Assembly: GCA_020866945.1 (NCBI GenBank)
Contig: JAJBVW010000030.1
Location: 1-6,957, forward strand
Source of the DNA: Oscillospiraceae bacterium
GTDB lineage: Bacteria > Bacillota > Clostridia > Oscillospirales > Oscillospiraceae
DNA length: 6,957 bases
Direction: 5' to 3'
The notes beneath the pieces were generated by a model. That model was not told the origin of the DNA. It did not search any database and was given only the letters and a program-made list of their open reading frames with translations. The position numbers and the translations under genes were made by a program. Below are positions 5,349-6,957 of the stretch, one piece after another. Numbering within the stretch: the first letter of the stretch is position 1; each line of letters begins with the position of its first letter.

Positions 5349-6957
5349 ATGAAACACACTTGGAAGCGTATCCTCTCCACCCTCCTGGCCCTGACCCTGG
5401 TTCTGGCCCTGAGCGTGGGCGCGTTTGCCAGCGGCGAGGCCAGCGGGGGCATGGGTATGCCCGGCGGCGGCTCCAGCTCCTATACAGAGGGCGGCGCGGC
5501 CACCGACCTGGAGAGCGAGACCTACTCAGGCGTTGAGTTTGCCGAATCCACCGGGGACAACGAGGCTGGCGTCCGCGCCGGCGAGGGCGTTGTGGCCGTC
5601 ATCGAGGACAGCACCATCGTCAAGTCCGCCGGCAACCTGTCCGGCGACGACGCCTCCTTCTACGGCACCAACTCCGGCGTCCACACCTATGAGGACGCAG
5701 ACCTGACCATCACCGGCTCCAGCGTCTACACCAACGCCACCGGCGCCAACGGCGTGTTCGCCTATGGCGACTCCACCATCACCATCTCCGACTCCATCGT
5801 TGACACCGACGGCTCTGCCTCCGGCGGCATCATGGTGGCCGGCGGCGGCACCATGTACGCCTCTGACCTGTACGTCACCACCGAGGGCGGCTCCTCCGCC
5901 GCTATCCGCTCCGACCGCGGCGGCGGGCTGATGGTCATTGACGGCGGCTCCTACATCTCCAACGGCAGCCTTGGCACCGGCTCCCCCGCCGTGTACTGCG
6001 TGGCCGACATCACCGTCTCCAACGCCACCCTTATCGCCAAGAATGCCCAGGCCTTCTGCTTCGAGGGCCGCAACCCCGGCAAGGTCTATAACTGCTACCT
6101 GGAGGGCAACTACACCGCCTCTGACGACGATGAGGCCTCCAACGTCATGATTTATCAGTCCATGTCCGGCGACTCCGAGGAGGGCACCTCCTACTTCACC
6201 ATGGTGGGCGGCGTGCTGAAGGCCGTGAACTCCGAGAACCTTGAAAACTACAAGATGTTCTACACCACCAACACCTACTGCTACATCAGCCTCTATGATG
6301 TGGAGATGATTTATCCTGAGACCTACTACGCCTTCCTGCTGTGCGCCTGCAACACCAACCAGCGCGGCTGGGGCACCGCCGGGGCCAACGGCTCTGAGTG
6401 CGTGCTGTACTGCATCGACCAGGAGATCGAGGGCGACATCATCTTCGACACCTGGAGCTATCTTGACTGCTACTTCACCGACGGCTCCGTGGCCACCACG
6501 GCATTCGTCCAGCGTGAGGACAACGGCGACCGCGGCTGCTCCGTGTATCTGGACGCCACCTCCACCATCATCCTGACCGCTGACTCCACCGTGCAGAACC
6601 TCTACACCGGCGGCAGCATTATCGTGGATGAGGACGGCGCCATCGTCACCATCGCCGCCGCGGACGGCACCGTGTATGTCCAGGGCGACTCCGCGCTGAC
6701 CCTGACCGTGACCGGCACCTACTCCGAGGAGGATCTCTCCGCTCAGGAGAACGTCGCAAACATCGGCACCGAGACCGCTTACAGCTTCGACCCCGAGGCC
6801 ATTGCCGCCGAGTATGTCGATGCGAGCTACATCCCCACCGATGAGGACGGCAACGAGTATACCGAGGCCCACGATTTCAGCGACGGCGCTGAGGCCACTG
6901 CCGACGAGGCCAGCGGCGAGGCTTCCGCTGAGACCAGCGAGGAGGCCCCCGACGACG
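5349..6957 (+). CDS. Secreted beta-helix surface protein, 3' end missing
   Basis: The frame stays open from the ATG at 5349 to the window edge (536 codons, no stop), so the C-terminus is unseen. The start has AAGGAAGGA just upstream and is followed by a Sec signal peptide with basic n-region, Leu-rich core and AFA cleavage site after residue 27. A Gly/Ser-rich stretch follows. From about residue 118 to 457 come irregular rungs of roughly 24-35 residues, such as DLTITGSSVYTN, STITISDSIVDT and DITVSNATLIAK, typical of right-handed parallel beta-helix proteins of the pectate-lyase-like type. Ten cysteines cluster between residues 217 and 397. The visible end is an acidic Glu/Ala/Ser tail (ASGEASAETSEE). 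Lysine is scarce and Asp/Glu abundant. Codons are strongly biased to GGC, ACC, TCC, GCC and GAC, more than in the importer genes. Probable role: extracellular adhesin-like or polysaccharide-interacting protein. No catalytic motif is recognised and the anchor type is unknown. Confidence 0.85.
   Translation, partial: MKHTWKRILSTLLALTLVLALSVGAFASGEASGGMGMPGGGSSSYTEGGAATDLESETYSGVEFAESTGDNEAGVRAGEGVVAVIEDSTIVKSAGNLSGDDASFYGTNSGVHTYEDADLTITGSSVYTNATGANGVFAYGDSTITISDSIVDTDGSASGGIMVAGGGTMYASDLYVTTEGGSSAAIRSDRGGGLMVIDGGSYISNGSLGTGSPAVYCVADITVSNATLIAKNAQAFCFEGRNPGKVYNCYLEGNYTASDDDEASNVMIYQSMSGDSEEGTSYFTMVGGVLKAVNSENLENYKMFYTTNTYCYISLYDVEMIYPETYYAFLLCACNTNQRGWGTAGANGSECVLYCIDQEIEGDIIFDTWSYLDCYFTDGSVATTAFVQREDNGDRGCSVYLDATSTIILTADSTVQNLYTGGSIIVDEDGAIVTIAAADGTVYVQGDSALTLTVTGTYSEEDLSAQENVANIGTETAYSFDPEAIAAEYVDASYIPTDEDGNEYTEAHDFSDGAEATADEASGEASAETSEEAPDD

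Noticed and set aside
5526..6872. Minus-strand 448-codon open frame opposite the surface protein
   Set aside because: Its Gly/Val/Ala-rich translation is what C-ending codons of the sense gene give when read backwards; the sense frame has a promoter, ribosome binding site and signal peptide.

Overview
The window looks like a piece of chromosome from a GC-rich, Gram-positive-type anaerobe of the Clostridia, most likely a gut Oscillospiraceae/Flavonifractor-like organism. This is inference from several traits: a lipoprotein-type binding protein instead of a free periplasmic one, strong AGGAGG ribosome binding sites, C-ending codons with AT-rich promoters between genes, and a large secreted beta-helix protein. 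No rRNA, tRNA, CRISPR array or mobile element is visible.

Layout. Positions 1-160 hold no gene, but contain a good leftward promoter (TTGACT / TATACT on the minus strand) followed by an AAGCGCTT palindrome placed like a repressor operator; both point to a gene left of the window. Positions 161-1153 (minus) encode a LacI/GalR-family repressor. Positions 1154-1348 are a divergent control region with two GalR-like operators sharing the core GCAATCGTTTGC, a good extended -10 promoter for the repressor, and a weaker rightward promoter candidate. Positions 1349-5180 (plus) are a compact four-gene sulfate ABC importer operon: binding lipoprotein, two permeases (CysT, CysW) and the ATPase (CysA), with overlaps or gaps of only a few bases. 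Positions 5181-5348 are an AT-rich spacer with a strong promoter and a foldable 5' leader. From 5349 to the window edge runs the open 5' part (536 codons) of a secreted, acidic, beta-helix surface protein.

How it fits together. The binding lipoprotein captures sulfate (or a related oxyanion) outside the membrane, CysT/CysW form the channel and CysA powers it. The two matching operators flanking the divergent promoters suggest that the LacI-family protein controls both its own gene and the importer. That pairing is unusual, because LacI-family proteins generally answer to sugars or nucleosides. The binding protein also has Cys where the Arg134 of the Salmonella sulfate-binding protein is expected, although all the direct sulfate-contacting residues are kept.

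The most interesting points are the LacI-type control of a sulfate importer, the Arg-to-Cys change next to the anion site, the structured leader ahead of the surface protein, and that protein's ten clustered cysteines. I see no clear evidence of a wholly new multi-gene system.
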